A DNA stretch of 64,000 nt. Source: Bacteroidota bacterium. GTDB taxonomy: Bacteria > Bacteroidota > Bacteroidia > Chitinophagales > Chitinophagaceae. The stretch is taken from the NCBI GenBank assembly GCA_024640255.1, contig JAHEFI010000001.1:186001-250000 (forward strand). The letters are read 5' to 3'. Positions 46,500 through 55,903 of this stretch are shown here, piece after piece. The first letter of the stretch is position 1, and the number at the start of each line of letters is the position of its first letter. The position numbers and the translations under genes were made by a program. Under the pieces are notes generated by a model. The model had not been told where the DNA came from. It was given only the letters and a program-made list of their open reading frames with translations, and did no database searches.

Positions 46500-46523
46500 A
46501 AGCCTCCGAGTAATCGGAGGCTT
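46500..46523 (-). terminator. Terminator of the CBM48 gene
   Basis: AAGCCTCCGA (46500-46509) pairs perfectly over ten bases with TCGGAGGCTT (46514-46523) around GTAA. On the minus strand a short T tract follows. It lies between the CBM48 gene and the TonB receptor gene. Confidence 0.88.
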
Positions 46524-46538
46524 CAGTCATCTTTCTTA

Positions 46539-46823
46539 TTATATACTTAAAACACTATTCGTGGTTCCGAATACATTTTGAGTAGCTTCTGAAGCTGGAT
46601 CAGTAATCCAATTCTTCTTATCTACTAGATATTTAAACTCATGCTGAGAATCTTTTGGAAGGTTCACGTCTACACTGAAACTGCCATCTTTTTTCTTGGT
46701 CATTGTCAAACCTTTTTTCCATTCACCATTTAAACCCAAAATCTCTACTTTTTTCGCCTCTACTTCTAAGTTGAACTTAACCTTACAATAATCTTTAGTC
46801 TTGAAATACTTCTTTTCTATCAT
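46539..46823 (-). CDS. CBM48/isoamylase N-terminal-like domain protein
   Basis: The ATG at 46823 gives a 94-residue protein. It is a single early-set beta-sandwich of the glycogen-binding type: YCKVKFNLEVEAKKVEILG, GLNGEWKKGLTM, and HEFKYLVDKKNWITDPAS. Isolated copies of this domain are common in Bacteroidota, and their partner is unknown. There is no signal peptide, so it acts in the cytoplasm, perhaps on glycogen. A leader of about 60 nt follows a strong minus-strand terminator, so the gene may be preceded by an independent RNA or attenuator. Confidence 0.8.
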   Translation of the reverse strand: MIEKKYFKTKDYCKVKFNLEVEAKKVEILGLNGEWKKGLTMTKKKDGSFSVDVNLPKDSQHEFKYLVDKKNWITDPASEATQNVFGTTNSVLSI

Positions 46824-46884
46824 AATTAATGTGTTAATTGTACACTTTATACCTAGAATTTGAAAAAGTAACCCATTTGGACAT

Positions 46885-47000
46885 AAAAAAAGGGCCAAGC
46901 AAGCTTGACCCTCTTAATAATCCATAGCTTTCCCCCAAAAGCTGCTACAATACTATTTCAATTGAAAAAATTAAATAGGTAAACTGTTACCAATTAGGCA
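46885..47000 (-). ncRNA. Candidate small RNA or attenuated leader upstream of the CBM48 gene
   Basis: Read on the minus strand there are three successive hairpins: GGTAA-ACTG-TTACC (46978-46991), AGCTTT/AAAGCT around a G-rich loop (46926-46943), and AGGG-x-CAAG/CTTG-x-CCCT (46891-46912) followed by seven T residues. No open frame of note lies in the region. The 5' end is not defined and no convincing promoter was found, so the right boundary is approximate. It could be a stand-alone small RNA or a leader that ends transcription before the gene at 46823. Confidence 0.4.
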
Positions 47001-47091
47001 CCTTTATAGGTTATTTCTTATATTTGAAATAGAATTAATCATAATGTATTGGTTACTTTCCTATCTAAATAATTGACTAATAGTGTTTTAT

Positions 47092-48486
47092 ATGAAAAAA
47101 GGAATATTTATTGTTTTTGCCATTTTAATGTTAGATACGAGCCTTAATGCTCAGTTTATTCCTTGTGATACTGCATTTGTTGTGCCCTATTCCCCACTTC
47201 TAAAGAAGATCAATGAAATTAAGGAATTCCATGGAACGGTTACTTTATCCAATTCTGTTAGAATTCTGCCTTTGACAAACTGTTCCCTAAGTTCCAATGC
47301 CGAAGAGATTATCAAAAATGGGGATCAAATTTATGTTCTCTTGTCACAAACTGGCTTTATTTATAAAATGGGGGTGCCGGAGGATAGTGTGGTTAGATTT
47401 ACCAAAATAGACGATACCTATAATCTTAACTATAATATTGACTGTTACAATTTTGCCTTTAATGGTAATTTATATAATTACGGCGGTTATGGGTTTTGGC
47501 AAAAAACAGGACATATTAGGAGGTATAATACGGTAGACAAAGAATGGGATATAGTACCAACCAATATTGAAATCATTCCTGGAGGATTTGAATGGTATTC
47601 TTCCAAAGAAGGAAAAATGTATGTGCCTTTTCAGAAACTTGAAAAAAGGTTTTTAAAAGACCCAATTTATAAAAATGGGTTATTTGATTATAAATCTTAC
47701 ATCCTTGATTTAAATAAAGCGGACTGGCAACAAATAGGAAAATTATCAGATGAATTTATTCAATTAATAAGTCAACAAAATGCTTATTTAGGTCTTAGGG
47801 TGGATTCTGGAAATATATTTCTAATTAATGATGAAACTTATTTTTTAAACTACATCAATAATAAAATTTATAAATCTAAAGAAGCAGACCTAAATCAGTT
47901 TCTATTAAGAAATTCTAAAAATGTACCCATCTTCTATGATAAAGGGGTTATTTATACTTATAGTCCTTCAGAGAAAATATTTAAAACCTGGAATTTTGAT
48001 TTAAATGATTTTACTGAACTAGATTTTCCTATTTGGACAGCAGATCCCACCACTTATTATTTTGTATTTGGTTTAGTCATAGTATTAGCCATAGGTATTT
48101 TAACTTTTATTATTGTTAAAAGAAAAATTAAACTAAGACTACAAAATGCTCAATTAAAGATGCTTAAAACAGATTCCATCCAGCAAGCATTTGCCGGGGT
48201 AGAGCTTACTTTGATTGAATTGTTAATTGAAGAAAATAAAAAAGGTAAGAAGGTGGAAATACATCAAATGAATCATGTATTGGGTATTAAAGATAAAAAT
48301 ATTGGCTTACAGAAAAAAGTGAGAAGTGATGTGATTAATTCCATCAATGATAAGTACCAGTTTATTACACAGACAGATACTTTATTAATTAGTAGCGTAA
48401 GAAAAGTAGATGATAAAAGATTTTTTGAATATTTTATTGCAGACGCTGAAATAAATAATATTCAAAAAATTATCAAAACAAATTAA
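47092..48486 (+). CDS. Membrane-spanning propeller protein with cytoplasmic helical domain (unknown)
   Basis: I prefer the ATG at 47092 to a GTG at 47083. The protein (464 residues) has a signal peptide ending at LNAQ, an outer region of about 290 residues with kelch-like repeats (GFWQKTGHIRRYNTVDKEWD), one membrane span (about 322-343) and a cytoplasmic tail of about 120 residues. The tail begins with a basic coiled coil, then VELTLIELLIEENKKGKKVE and KKVRSDVINSINDKY, which look like a small winged-helix-type module. The layout resembles one-component membrane sensors of Bacteroidota, but I do not recognise the family. A low-affinity DNA-binding or partner-binding role for the tail is a guess. 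Confidence 0.6.
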   Translation: MKKGIFIVFAILMLDTSLNAQFIPCDTAFVVPYSPLLKKINEIKEFHGTVTLSNSVRILPLTNCSLSSNAEEIIKNGDQIYVLLSQTGFIYKMGVPEDSVVRFTKIDDTYNLNYNIDCYNFAFNGNLYNYGGYGFWQKTGHIRRYNTVDKEWDIVPTNIEIIPGGFEWYSSKEGKMYVPFQKLEKRFLKDPIYKNGLFDYKSYILDLNKADWQQIGKLSDEFIQLISQQNAYLGLRVDSGNIFLINDETYFLNYINNKIYKSKEADLNQFLLRNSKNVPIFYDKGVIYTYSPSEKIFKTWNFDLNDFTELDFPIWTADPTTYYFVFGLVIVLAIGILTFIIVKRKIKLRLQNAQLKMLKTDSIQQAFAGVELTLIELLIEENKKGKKVEIHQMNHVLGIKDKNIGLQKKVRSDVINSINDKYQFITQTDTLLISSVRKVDDKRFFEYFIADAEINNIQKIIKTN

Positions 48487-48493
48487 TTATTGA

Positions 48494-50068
48494 TTAATTT
48501 AATACTGGCGCAGCTTCTTTAATTTGGCTACTCACTCCAGCTTCAAAATGCTTGAAATTTTGAATAAATAATTGAGCTAAATTATTTAATGCTTTTTTGT
48601 AATCGGCCAAGTCTTTCCAAGTGTTTTTGGGTTGTAATATTTTTTTGTCTACTCCATTAATATTGGTAGGTACTTGAAAATTAAATACTTCAAAATTTTC
48701 AAAAATTTCATTATGTAAGCTCCCATCTAATGCAGCATGAATCATTAATCGAGTGTCTTTTAAAGACATTCTATTACCCACGCCATATGGGCCTCCTGTC
48801 CATCCAGTATTAATTAACCAAATGGTACAGTTTTGAGCTTCCATTTTATTGCCCAATAATTCGGCGTATACATTGGGGTGTAAGGGTAAAAAGGGAGCGC
48901 CAAAACATGCGCTAAAAGTAGCTTTAGGTGTTTTAATACCTTCTTCTGTACCGGCAATTTTTGCTGTATACCCACTTATAAACTGGTACATTGCCTGAGC
49001 ACTGTTCAATTTACTAATTGGTGGTAATACGCCGTAAGCGTCACAGGTTAAAAAAAATATATTCTTGGGTGGGGCAGCTACACTTGGTACAGCAATATTA
49101 TGAATATGATTTAAAGGATAACTTACTCTAGTGTTTTCTGTAATACTAGCATCATCATAATTTACCGAATTTGTACCAGGGAAGAAAATAGTATTTTCTA
49201 ATAAAGCCCCTTTCTTTATTGCGCCAAAAATATCGGGTTCGTTTTCTTTATTTAGTTTAATACTTTTAGCATAGCAACCTCCTTCAAAATTAAATACAGC
49301 ATGATCGCTCCATCCATGCTCATCATCACCAATTAATTTTCTGTGGGGATCTGCACTTAATGTGGTTTTGCCTGTTCCGCTCAATCCAAAAAATAAAGCA
49401 GTATCTCCATCTTCACCCACATTAGCACTACAATGCATACTTAATACTTGGTGATTATGTGGTAATAAGAAATTCAAGACTGAAAAAATTCCTTTTTTAA
49501 TTTCACCAGTGTAGCCTGTTCCGCCAATTATAATTTCTTTATGAGTGAAACTGATGATAGCAAAATTGGGGGCATTGGTTTTATCTTTAATTGGATCTGC
49601 TAAAAAACTGGGTGCATGAAAAATGCTCCACTCGGCAGAAAATGAATTGAGTTGTTCTTCTGAAGGTTCAATAAACATATTTTTTACAAACAAAGCAGCC
49701 CAGGGTAGTTCTGTATATACTCTTAATGGTAATTGAAAATTAGGATCTGCACAGGCAAACATATCTCTGATCCAAATATCTTTTTGTTGACTTAAATGAT
49801 TTTTTACTTTCTCTCTAAGTGCAATAAATACAGCGGGTTCAATAGTATGATTAAAACCGCCCCAATCAATGGTTTGGGCAGTAATATCATCTTTAACAAA
49901 ATACTTATTCTCAGGACTTCTTCCAGTGAATTTTCCTGTACTTACACAAAGTGCGCCCGTATCTGCAATTTCTCCTAGTCCATGTTGAATAGTATCCTGA
50001 ATTAAAATATCTGCAATTTCTTGATAGTGTATAGTTGGACCATCTATGATAAATTTTTTACTGGTCAT
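48494..50068 (-). CDS. pckA: Phosphoenolpyruvate carboxykinase (ATP)
   Basis: The 524-residue protein has the family's P-loop GLSGTGKTT (228-236), followed by DPHRKLIGDDEHGW, which supplies metal-binding residues, and TGRSPENKY (48-56), which binds the substrate. The enzyme converts oxaloacetate and ATP to PEP, CO2 and ADP, the first committed step of gluconeogenesis. Its start codon overlaps the stop of the upstream DUF4442 gene by 4 bp, so the two are translationally coupled. Confidence 0.96.
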   Translation of the reverse strand: MTSKKFIIDGPTIHYQEIADILIQDTIQHGLGEIADTGALCVSTGKFTGRSPENKYFVKDDITAQTIDWGGFNHTIEPAVFIALREKVKNHLSQQKDIWIRDMFACADPNFQLPLRVYTELPWAALFVKNMFIEPSEEQLNSFSAEWSIFHAPSFLADPIKDKTNAPNFAIISFTHKEIIIGGTGYTGEIKKGIFSVLNFLLPHNHQVLSMHCSANVGEDGDTALFFGLSGTGKTTLSADPHRKLIGDDEHGWSDHAVFNFEGGCYAKSIKLNKENEPDIFGAIKKGALLENTIFFPGTNSVNYDDASITENTRVSYPLNHIHNIAVPSVAAPPKNIFFLTCDAYGVLPPISKLNSAQAMYQFISGYTAKIAGTEEGIKTPKATFSACFGAPFLPLHPNVYAELLGNKMEAQNCTIWLINTGWTGGPYGVGNRMSLKDTRLMIHAALDGSLHNEIFENFEVFNFQVPTNINGVDKKILQPKNTWKDLADYKKALNNLAQLFIQNFKHFEAGVSSQIKEAAPVLN

Positions 50069-50553
50069 TTATTTTTTGCTTTAGCACTCCATGTAATATT
50101 AAAAACGGCCACTGTTTCTCCTAATTCATTTTTTCCAGTAGAAGTGCAAATAAAAGTTTTAGCTTCTCCATCTTGAATGGATTGGTTTATTTGGTCTTGA
50201 ATTTTTTGACCTTCATTACAAGTAAATAAAATTATACCCGTTGCCTTTTTAACAAATTCCACTTCCATTTTAACTACCAACATGCTAATGGAGGGTTTTC
50301 TTTTATATACCTGTCCAAAAACCAACATGCCACTGGCCATTTCTGCGGCCATGGCTTCTACTGCGAAATACATTGACTTAAATGGATTTTGAGTCCACCA
50401 ACTATGTTTTACGCAAACCACAGATTTGGCCTCAGTAAATTCTTGAATGGAAAGTCCTGCAAAAAAAGCTGCAGGCAATTTGCTTAATAAAAAGAATTTA
50501 AATTTAATTGGGTGGGTGATGATTTTCTTAAATCTGTCAAACTGATTGTTCAT
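50065..50553 (-). CDS. DUF4442 hot-dog-fold thioesterase-like protein
   Basis: The ATG at 50553 gives 162 residues; a GTG five codons upstream is possible. The segments KLPAAFFAGLSIQEF and KSMYFAVEAMAAEMASG match the DUF4442/PaaI-like hot-dog fold, whose members hydrolyse acyl-CoA thioesters. The Asn of WWTQNPFKS and Ala-rich helix are typical. It overlaps the start of the PEP carboxykinase gene by 4 bp, an unusual but probably cotranscribed pairing. Confidence 0.82.
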   Translation of the reverse strand: MNNQFDRFKKIITHPIKFKFFLLSKLPAAFFAGLSIQEFTEAKSVVCVKHSWWTQNPFKSMYFAVEAMAAEMASGMLVFGQVYKRKPSISMLVVKMEVEFVKKATGIILFTCNEGQKIQDQINQSIQDGEAKTFICTSTGKNELGETVAVFNITWSAKAKNK

Positions 50554-50681
50554 ATTGAATAGTTGCACTATAAAAGTACTAATAAGGGTTTATAAGAGAC
50601 CTAATCTAGATCAGCTTTTTATCTCTTATTGTATGTTAATTCCTTTTTAAGCCTTATTTTTAAGAACCAAACTTAACGATT

Positions 50682-52388
50682 ATGCCACAAGGATTACAAA
50701 CATATGATTATTTAGTATTTGTCTTATACTTCGTTTTAATTTCCAGCTATGGATTTTGGATCTACAAAAGAAAAAAAACAGCTAATGCAAATACCCAAGA
50801 TTTCTTTTTAGCAGAAGGCCAATTAACTTGGTGGGCAATTGGAGCTTCCTTAATTGCCTCTAATATTTCTGCAGAACAGTTTATTGGCATGAGTGGAAAT
50901 GGATTTAGATTGGGTCTAGCTATTTCTGCTTATGAATGGTTGGCGGCTATTTCTTTAGTAGTGGTTGCGGTATTCTTTATGCCAGTGTATTTAAAGAACA
51001 GAATTTATACCATGCCTCAATTTTTGAAGACTAGGTATAATGAGACAGTGGCTATGATTATGGCTATCTTTTGGTTGTTCTTATACATTTTTGTAAACCT
51101 AACTTCTATATTATATCTAGGTGCTATTGCGATTAATAATTTAACGGGAGGTGCCAATTTTCATTTGATTATGATTGGCCTAGCCATTTTTGCCTTGTTC
51201 ATTACATTAGGGGGCATGAAAGTAATTGGGTATACGGATGTAATTCAAGTATTGGTATTAACCATTGGAGGTTTAATCACTTCTTATATTGCATTAACTG
51301 TGGTGGCTGAAAAATTTGGATACGGTCACAATGCTTTAGCTGGTTTACAACATTTGGTGAAAGCAGCTCCAGATCATTTCAATATGATTTTTGATAAGCC
51401 AACAGCTGGTTCTACACAAAAACAAATTGATGACTATTCTAGTTTACCAGGTATAGCTATGATGTTAGCGGGTATGTGGGTAGCTAATTTAAATTATTGG
51501 GGATGTAATCAATATATCACTCAAAGAGCATTGGGAGCAGATTTAAAAACAGCTAGAACAGGTATTTTATTTGCAGCATTATTAAAATTAATGATGCCAT
51601 TATTAGTAGTGGTACCAGGTATTGCAGCATATGTATTGTATCAGAATGGTGCATTGCAAGATCAAATGATGACGGGTGGTGTATTAAATCAAGACAATGC
51701 TTATTCTTCAGTGGTGAGCTTTTTGCCAGTAGGTCTAAAAGGTTTATCTATGGCTGCATTAACTGCGGCGATTGTAGCATCATTAGCGGGTAAGGCAAAT
51801 AGTATTTCCACAATTTATTCTTTAGATATTTATAAAAAATATATGAACAAAGAGGCGAATGATACTAAAACAGTTTCTACTGGTCGTATCATGATTATTG
51901 TTTCTTTAATCATTGCCATTATTATTAACTGGAATGACACATTGGGTATTGGAGGTAAAGGTGGATTTGAATTTATTCAAAAATATACTGGATATATTTC
52001 TCCTGCTATCTTCCCTGTGTTCTTATTAGGTTTCTTCTGGAAGAGAACAACTTCAAGAGCAGCTATCTCAGGTATTATAGTGGGTGTTATTTTATCTGTT
52101 TTATTTGATAAGTTCTTGCCTAATATGTTAGGACATGAAACTATTTTATATACCGCATATCCAACTGCTTCAGGAAGTTTTGAAATTCCTTATTTAATTC
52201 AAATGGGATGGGTGTTTTTCTTCACTACATTATTAATTATTGTAGTAAGTCTTTTAGATGTTAAAGGACAAACACATTCAAATGATTTGATAGAAGACCA
52301 AACTAAATATCAATTATCCAAAACAAGTATTGCGATGATTGTAATTGTGTTAGGATTTGTGATGGCGATGTATATTAGGTTCTGGTAA
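50682..52388 (+). CDS. Sodium:solute symporter (SSS/SGLT family)
   Basis: The 568-residue protein has about 14 membrane spans and the SSS hallmarks: FFLAEGQLTWWAIGASLIAS near residues 45-65, ISAEQFIGMSG, LGAIAINNLTGG, and GKANSISTIYSLDIYKKY around residue 380. It resembles the SGLT-type sugar transporters of Bacteroidota. The substrate, probably a hexose or related solute, cannot be fixed. It is a single gene, convergent with the phosphoesterase gene. Confidence 0.93.
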   Translation: MPQGLQTYDYLVFVLYFVLISSYGFWIYKRKKTANANTQDFFLAEGQLTWWAIGASLIASNISAEQFIGMSGNGFRLGLAISAYEWLAAISLVVVAVFFMPVYLKNRIYTMPQFLKTRYNETVAMIMAIFWLFLYIFVNLTSILYLGAIAINNLTGGANFHLIMIGLAIFALFITLGGMKVIGYTDVIQVLVLTIGGLITSYIALTVVAEKFGYGHNALAGLQHLVKAAPDHFNMIFDKPTAGSTQKQIDDYSSLPGIAMMLAGMWVANLNYWGCNQYITQRALGADLKTARTGILFAALLKLMMPLLVVVPGIAAYVLYQNGALQDQMMTGGVLNQDNAYSSVVSFLPVGLKGLSMAALTAAIVASLAGKANSISTIYSLDIYKKYMNKEANDTKTVSTGRIMIIVSLIIAIIINWNDTLGIGGKGGFEFIQKYTGYISPAIFPVFLLGFFWKRTTSRAAISGIIVGVILSVLFDKFLPNMLGHETILYTAYPTASGSFEIPYLIQMGWVFFFTTLLIIVVSLLDVKGQTHSNDLIEDQTKYQLSKTSIAMIVIVLGFVMAMYIRFW

Positions 52389-52392
52389 TATT

Positions 52393-54834
52393 TTAATCAT
52401 GATCATCTTCTGATTCCTTAGTGATCTTTAAGAATGCTGCTCTTTTAGGCGCTGGCACTACTGCGTCTAATCCTCTAACAGCTTTCCAAATCACTTCAGT
52501 AAATACTCTATCAGGGATGGCATCTTCTTTAGCAAAATTGAAGGTTTCACTTTTTTGTTGCCAAGCACTTTTTACTGTATTTTTTTCATTGATATCGTAC
52601 TTGGCTGGTTTGGCATTAAACACAAAATTATTAGGAGTATTTTGAAAACATCTCCATAAAGTAGTTGCTGCAGCATCGTATTGACTCATTGGAGGGATGC
52701 CTAAAATAAGTTCAATAGTTTTTAACATTGAACTTGTTGAATACATGGTATGGTCAACAAAATTTCTTTTTACTAAACCTCCAGCAACATAAGCAGATGT
52801 TCTATGCGCATCAATATGATCAGGACCATCTTGTGCATCGTCTTCAATTATAAATACCGCAGTTTGATTCCAGATAGGATGCTTGCTTAAATATTCAATA
52901 AACATACCTACTGCCAAATCATTATCCGCAACATGTGCATTAGGAGAGGGCTTGCCAAATTTTAAACCTTCTGTATGATCATTGATTAATCTTAATGTAT
53001 TTAATTGAGGCACTGCATTGTGCGCATATAAAGAATCAAATTCTCTTTTCCATTGCCCTACTCTTGTTGTATCTCTTACAGACTGATCCCAACTAGTATA
53101 GTATGGGCAGAAATGATTTTCTAATACTGGTAAATTCGCTTTATAATCATCTGCAAATTCTCCGTAGGTTCTATAACTTACTCCAGCTCTTTTTGCATGA
53201 TCCCAGATAAACCCTTTTTTACTATTAGCAATATCTCTTGTTCCTTCTGCATCATAAGTACCACCTCTACCACCATAACTAGTTACCCAGTTTTTTTCTA
53301 AATAATCTGTAGCATAGGCACCGAAAGTCCAGTTATGTCCATCTGCACTTACTTCTCCGTCTACATAAAAATTATCCATTAACACGAAGTCTTTTACCAA
53401 TGCATGTTGGTTAGGTGTAATATTTTCTCCGAACAAACAAAGTGCTGGATCTCCGTTACCTTCTTTTACATCACCTAATACCTGATCATATGTTCTGTTT
53501 TCTTTAACTATGTAAAAAACATATTTGATGGGAGATTTGTCTCCTACTTTTTGAGGAATTGGATTGCCTGCTTCTGCACCAGACAATAATTCTTTTTCTT
53601 TATTGTAAGGCGTATTATCATAAACCGCTTTAGAGTAAACAGCTAATTGAGCATCAGTTGGCTGTTGAAAAATACTTAAAGTACCCTTCATTAATCCGCC
53701 AATATATTGTGTTGATTTAGCATCTTTTAATAAACCCAATTGAAAACCAAGCTGTCCTCTTTTTTTATAAGGATCAGGTCCGTATGGGTTAGCATGTGAA
53801 GTATATCCTTTACCATTGGCTACAAATAAAGTATTGCCAATTACTTTAACAGCAGTGGGATACCAACCAACAGGAATAAATCCTTTAGAGATGCTATTCC
53901 CATATTTTGAAATATCAAAAACTGCTAAGCAGTTGTTATCGGCATTAGCAATATATAATTTTTTATCATCTTCACTAATGGCTAAAGCATTGGTTGTAGA
54001 ACCTGTTGGTGCATCTGGGTATAATGCAGTATTCAAGGTTTCAGCAATTTTATTTTTTTGAAGATCTATTATACTCACACTGTTATCATTGGCATTGGCA
54101 ACAAAAAGTAAATTTCCTTTTTTGTTTAATACCATATCATTTGGATGGCTTCCTACTTTGTATTTAGTCACTATTTTTTTAGAAGCAATATCATATACTA
54201 AAACAGATTCATCACCCCATATAGAAATATATAATTGTTTTTTATTGCTAGATAATAAACAAGTGTATGCTTCTGCTGGTAGGCTTATTTGAGAAGTAAC
54301 CTTTTTTGTAGCAAGATTAATGGTATATAAACTATTGTTATCCTTGGTTACTACAAATAAAGTATTGGTTGTGTAATTAATGGTTAATCCTGCTGGGGAA
54401 ATTTTAGTAGGCCACTTGTCCCCAAGCTTAATAGAATCTTTAAGGAATAATTTATTTTTATTAATGGTGTATTCTAAAATCCAATTATCATTTCCACCAG
54501 ATGCATATAAAGTTTTTTCATCCTTACTAAATGCCAAGCCCAACCAAGATTTGGCAATGTCTAAACTATCTAGTATAATATGTTTAGTAGCATCTATTAA
54601 TTGTAAGCTTTGAGTACTTTGTCCATTATTAGTGATGGCTAATAATTTCTTACTTGGAGAAACAGCAATATTCAATGGTAAATCACCTAAGGGTAAACTC
54701 TTGCCAATGGGACTTAAGCTCCAACCATTAGGCAATTGAATTCTTGACTTATTTAATTTTAAGGCTGTTGCATTTTGTGCTTCACTATTGTTGATAAAAA
54801 CAACGAAGAACAAGCAGTACATTAATTTTTTCAT
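52393..54834 (-). CDS. Secreted YncE-like beta-propeller fused to phosphoesterase domain
   Basis: The 813-residue protein has a signal peptide ending near SEAQ. Residues about 40-330 form a YVTN/YncE-like propeller (VSPSKKLLAITNNG, LFVANANDNSVSIIDL, LYIANADNNCLAVFDI). Residues about 440-800 form a phosphoesterase/alkaline-phosphatase-superfamily domain: YFIVKENRTYDQVLGD-type opening, FYVDGEVSADGHNWTFG and EDDAQDGPDHIDAHRT, which hold likely metal ligands. The arrangement is annotated elsewhere as bifunctional YncE/alkaline phosphatase family protein. The phosphate ester it cleaves is unknown. Confidence 0.9.
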   Translation of the reverse strand: MKKLMYCLFFVVFINNSEAQNATALKLNKSRIQLPNGWSLSPIGKSLPLGDLPLNIAVSPSKKLLAITNNGQSTQSLQLIDATKHIILDSLDIAKSWLGLAFSKDEKTLYASGGNDNWILEYTINKNKLFLKDSIKLGDKWPTKISPAGLTINYTTNTLFVVTKDNNSLYTINLATKKVTSQISLPAEAYTCLLSSNKKQLYISIWGDESVLVYDIASKKIVTKYKVGSHPNDMVLNKKGNLLFVANANDNSVSIIDLQKNKIAETLNTALYPDAPTGSTTNALAISEDDKKLYIANADNNCLAVFDISKYGNSISKGFIPVGWYPTAVKVIGNTLFVANGKGYTSHANPYGPDPYKKRGQLGFQLGLLKDAKSTQYIGGLMKGTLSIFQQPTDAQLAVYSKAVYDNTPYNKEKELLSGAEAGNPIPQKVGDKSPIKYVFYIVKENRTYDQVLGDVKEGNGDPALCLFGENITPNQHALVKDFVLMDNFYVDGEVSADGHNWTFGAYATDYLEKNWVTSYGGRGGTYDAEGTRDIANSKKGFIWDHAKRAGVSYRTYGEFADDYKANLPVLENHFCPYYTSWDQSVRDTTRVGQWKREFDSLYAHNAVPQLNTLRLINDHTEGLKFGKPSPNAHVADNDLAVGMFIEYLSKHPIWNQTAVFIIEDDAQDGPDHIDAHRTSAYVAGGLVKRNFVDHTMYSTSSMLKTIELILGIPPMSQYDAAATTLWRCFQNTPNNFVFNAKPAKYDINEKNTVKSAWQQKSETFNFAKEDAIPDRVFTEVIWKAVRGLDAVVPAPKRAAFLKITKESEDDHD

Positions 54835-54848
54835 AAGTCTAATGTATG

Positions 54849-54875
54849 AAAAAACCCTCCAAATTGGAGGGTTTT
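54849..54875 (-). terminator. Terminator of the DUF1080 gene
   Basis: AAAACCCTCC and GGAGGGTTTT pair perfectly over ten bases around AAATT. On the minus strand a T6 tract follows, so it ends the message of the gene at 54921-55874. Confidence 0.9.
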
Positions 54876-54920
54876 GACTGTTATCATTGAGATAAGATTT
54901 TATTTCGCAAACATTTTTTG

Positions 54921-55874
54921 TTATTTCGCAGGTGTAATAATGATATTCCTAAATTCTATAGGTCCATGATCTCCTTGTAAATAAATAGGGCCTGGTTCTC
55001 CTTCTTTACTATCCAATGCGCCACCGGTAATTCCTGGAACTTCTTGATTGGTAATGACTGTTACTCCGTTACAAACAATGGTCACCATTCTTCCAATTAG
55101 GGTAATATCATAAGATTGCCATTCACCAGCTTCTTTAGCCATCATTTCAGAAGGTGGTAAGAATCCATATAATCCACCTAAATAAGTGCTTAAAGGTTCC
55201 TTCCCTTTATTGTCTTCTATTTGAACTTCGTATCTGCCTCTTAAATACACACCACTATTGCTTCCTTTTGGGTATTTAAATTCGATATGTAATTTAAAAT
55301 CATTGAATTTTTGATCGGTTATAATATTAGAACCAGATTTTGGACTTCTTAAAATTCCATTCTCTACTACCCATTGATTTGGGCCACTGGTATGCCATCC
55401 AGTAATATCGTTGCCATTGATTAATTTAATCGCTGGTCCCCAAATAGGCGCTGAAGTTCTTTTTAATTTGGGGGCTCTATTGCCAGTCCAATTATAGGTT
55501 TTACCATCTGTGAATACCATGGTACCTGTTAATTGATCGTCTCCATTTAAGCTAAATTCAAAATCTTGGTAACGCAAGCCAGGCTCGTATTGAGGAGGAA
55601 TAGAAAAACTAAATTTACCATTGGCATATTTAACATGTGCAATTGGTCTTGCACTTCCAGATTCGTATACAAATCTTCCCACCATGGTTTCTCTTCCAGA
55701 ATGTCTAACTTCTAACCAAGAGGTTAATTCTTTGCCGTCTTTTTGAACAACTAAATCCCATCTTCCTAATACCTTAGTCGGATAAGCAGTGTCAGCACCA
55801 TGAGATTGTGCAAATAAATTTGAACTACAAATGCTAATTAAAGCAAATAAAAAAATCTTTTTCATAAGGGTCAT
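54921..55874 (-). CDS. Exported two-part protein with C-terminal DUF1080 domain
   Basis: The 317-residue protein has a signal peptide ending at LFAQS. An N-terminal beta-rich domain (about 30-135; GRWDLVVQKDGKELTSWLEV) precedes a DUF1080 jelly-roll (about 145-315; IKLINGNDITGWHTSG, NSGVYLRGRYEVQIED, GPIEFRNIIITPA). Members of this family act on 3-keto-glycosides. It is a single gene with its own terminator, far from the other DUF1080 protein at 33-34 kb. Confidence 0.87.
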   Translation of the reverse strand: MTLMKKIFLFALISICSSNLFAQSHGADTAYPTKVLGRWDLVVQKDGKELTSWLEVRHSGRETMVGRFVYESGSARPIAHVKYANGKFSFSIPPQYEPGLRYQDFEFSLNGDDQLTGTMVFTDGKTYNWTGNRAPKLKRTSAPIWGPAIKLINGNDITGWHTSGPNQWVVENGILRSPKSGSNIITDQKFNDFKLHIEFKYPKGSNSGVYLRGRYEVQIEDNKGKEPLSTYLGGLYGFLPPSEMMAKEAGEWQSYDITLIGRMVTIVCNGVTVITNQEVPGITGGALDSKEGEPGPIYLQGDHGPIEFRNIIITPAK

Positions 55875-55903
55875 TTTAATCGTTAAGCGTCTAGCAATTT
55901 AAT

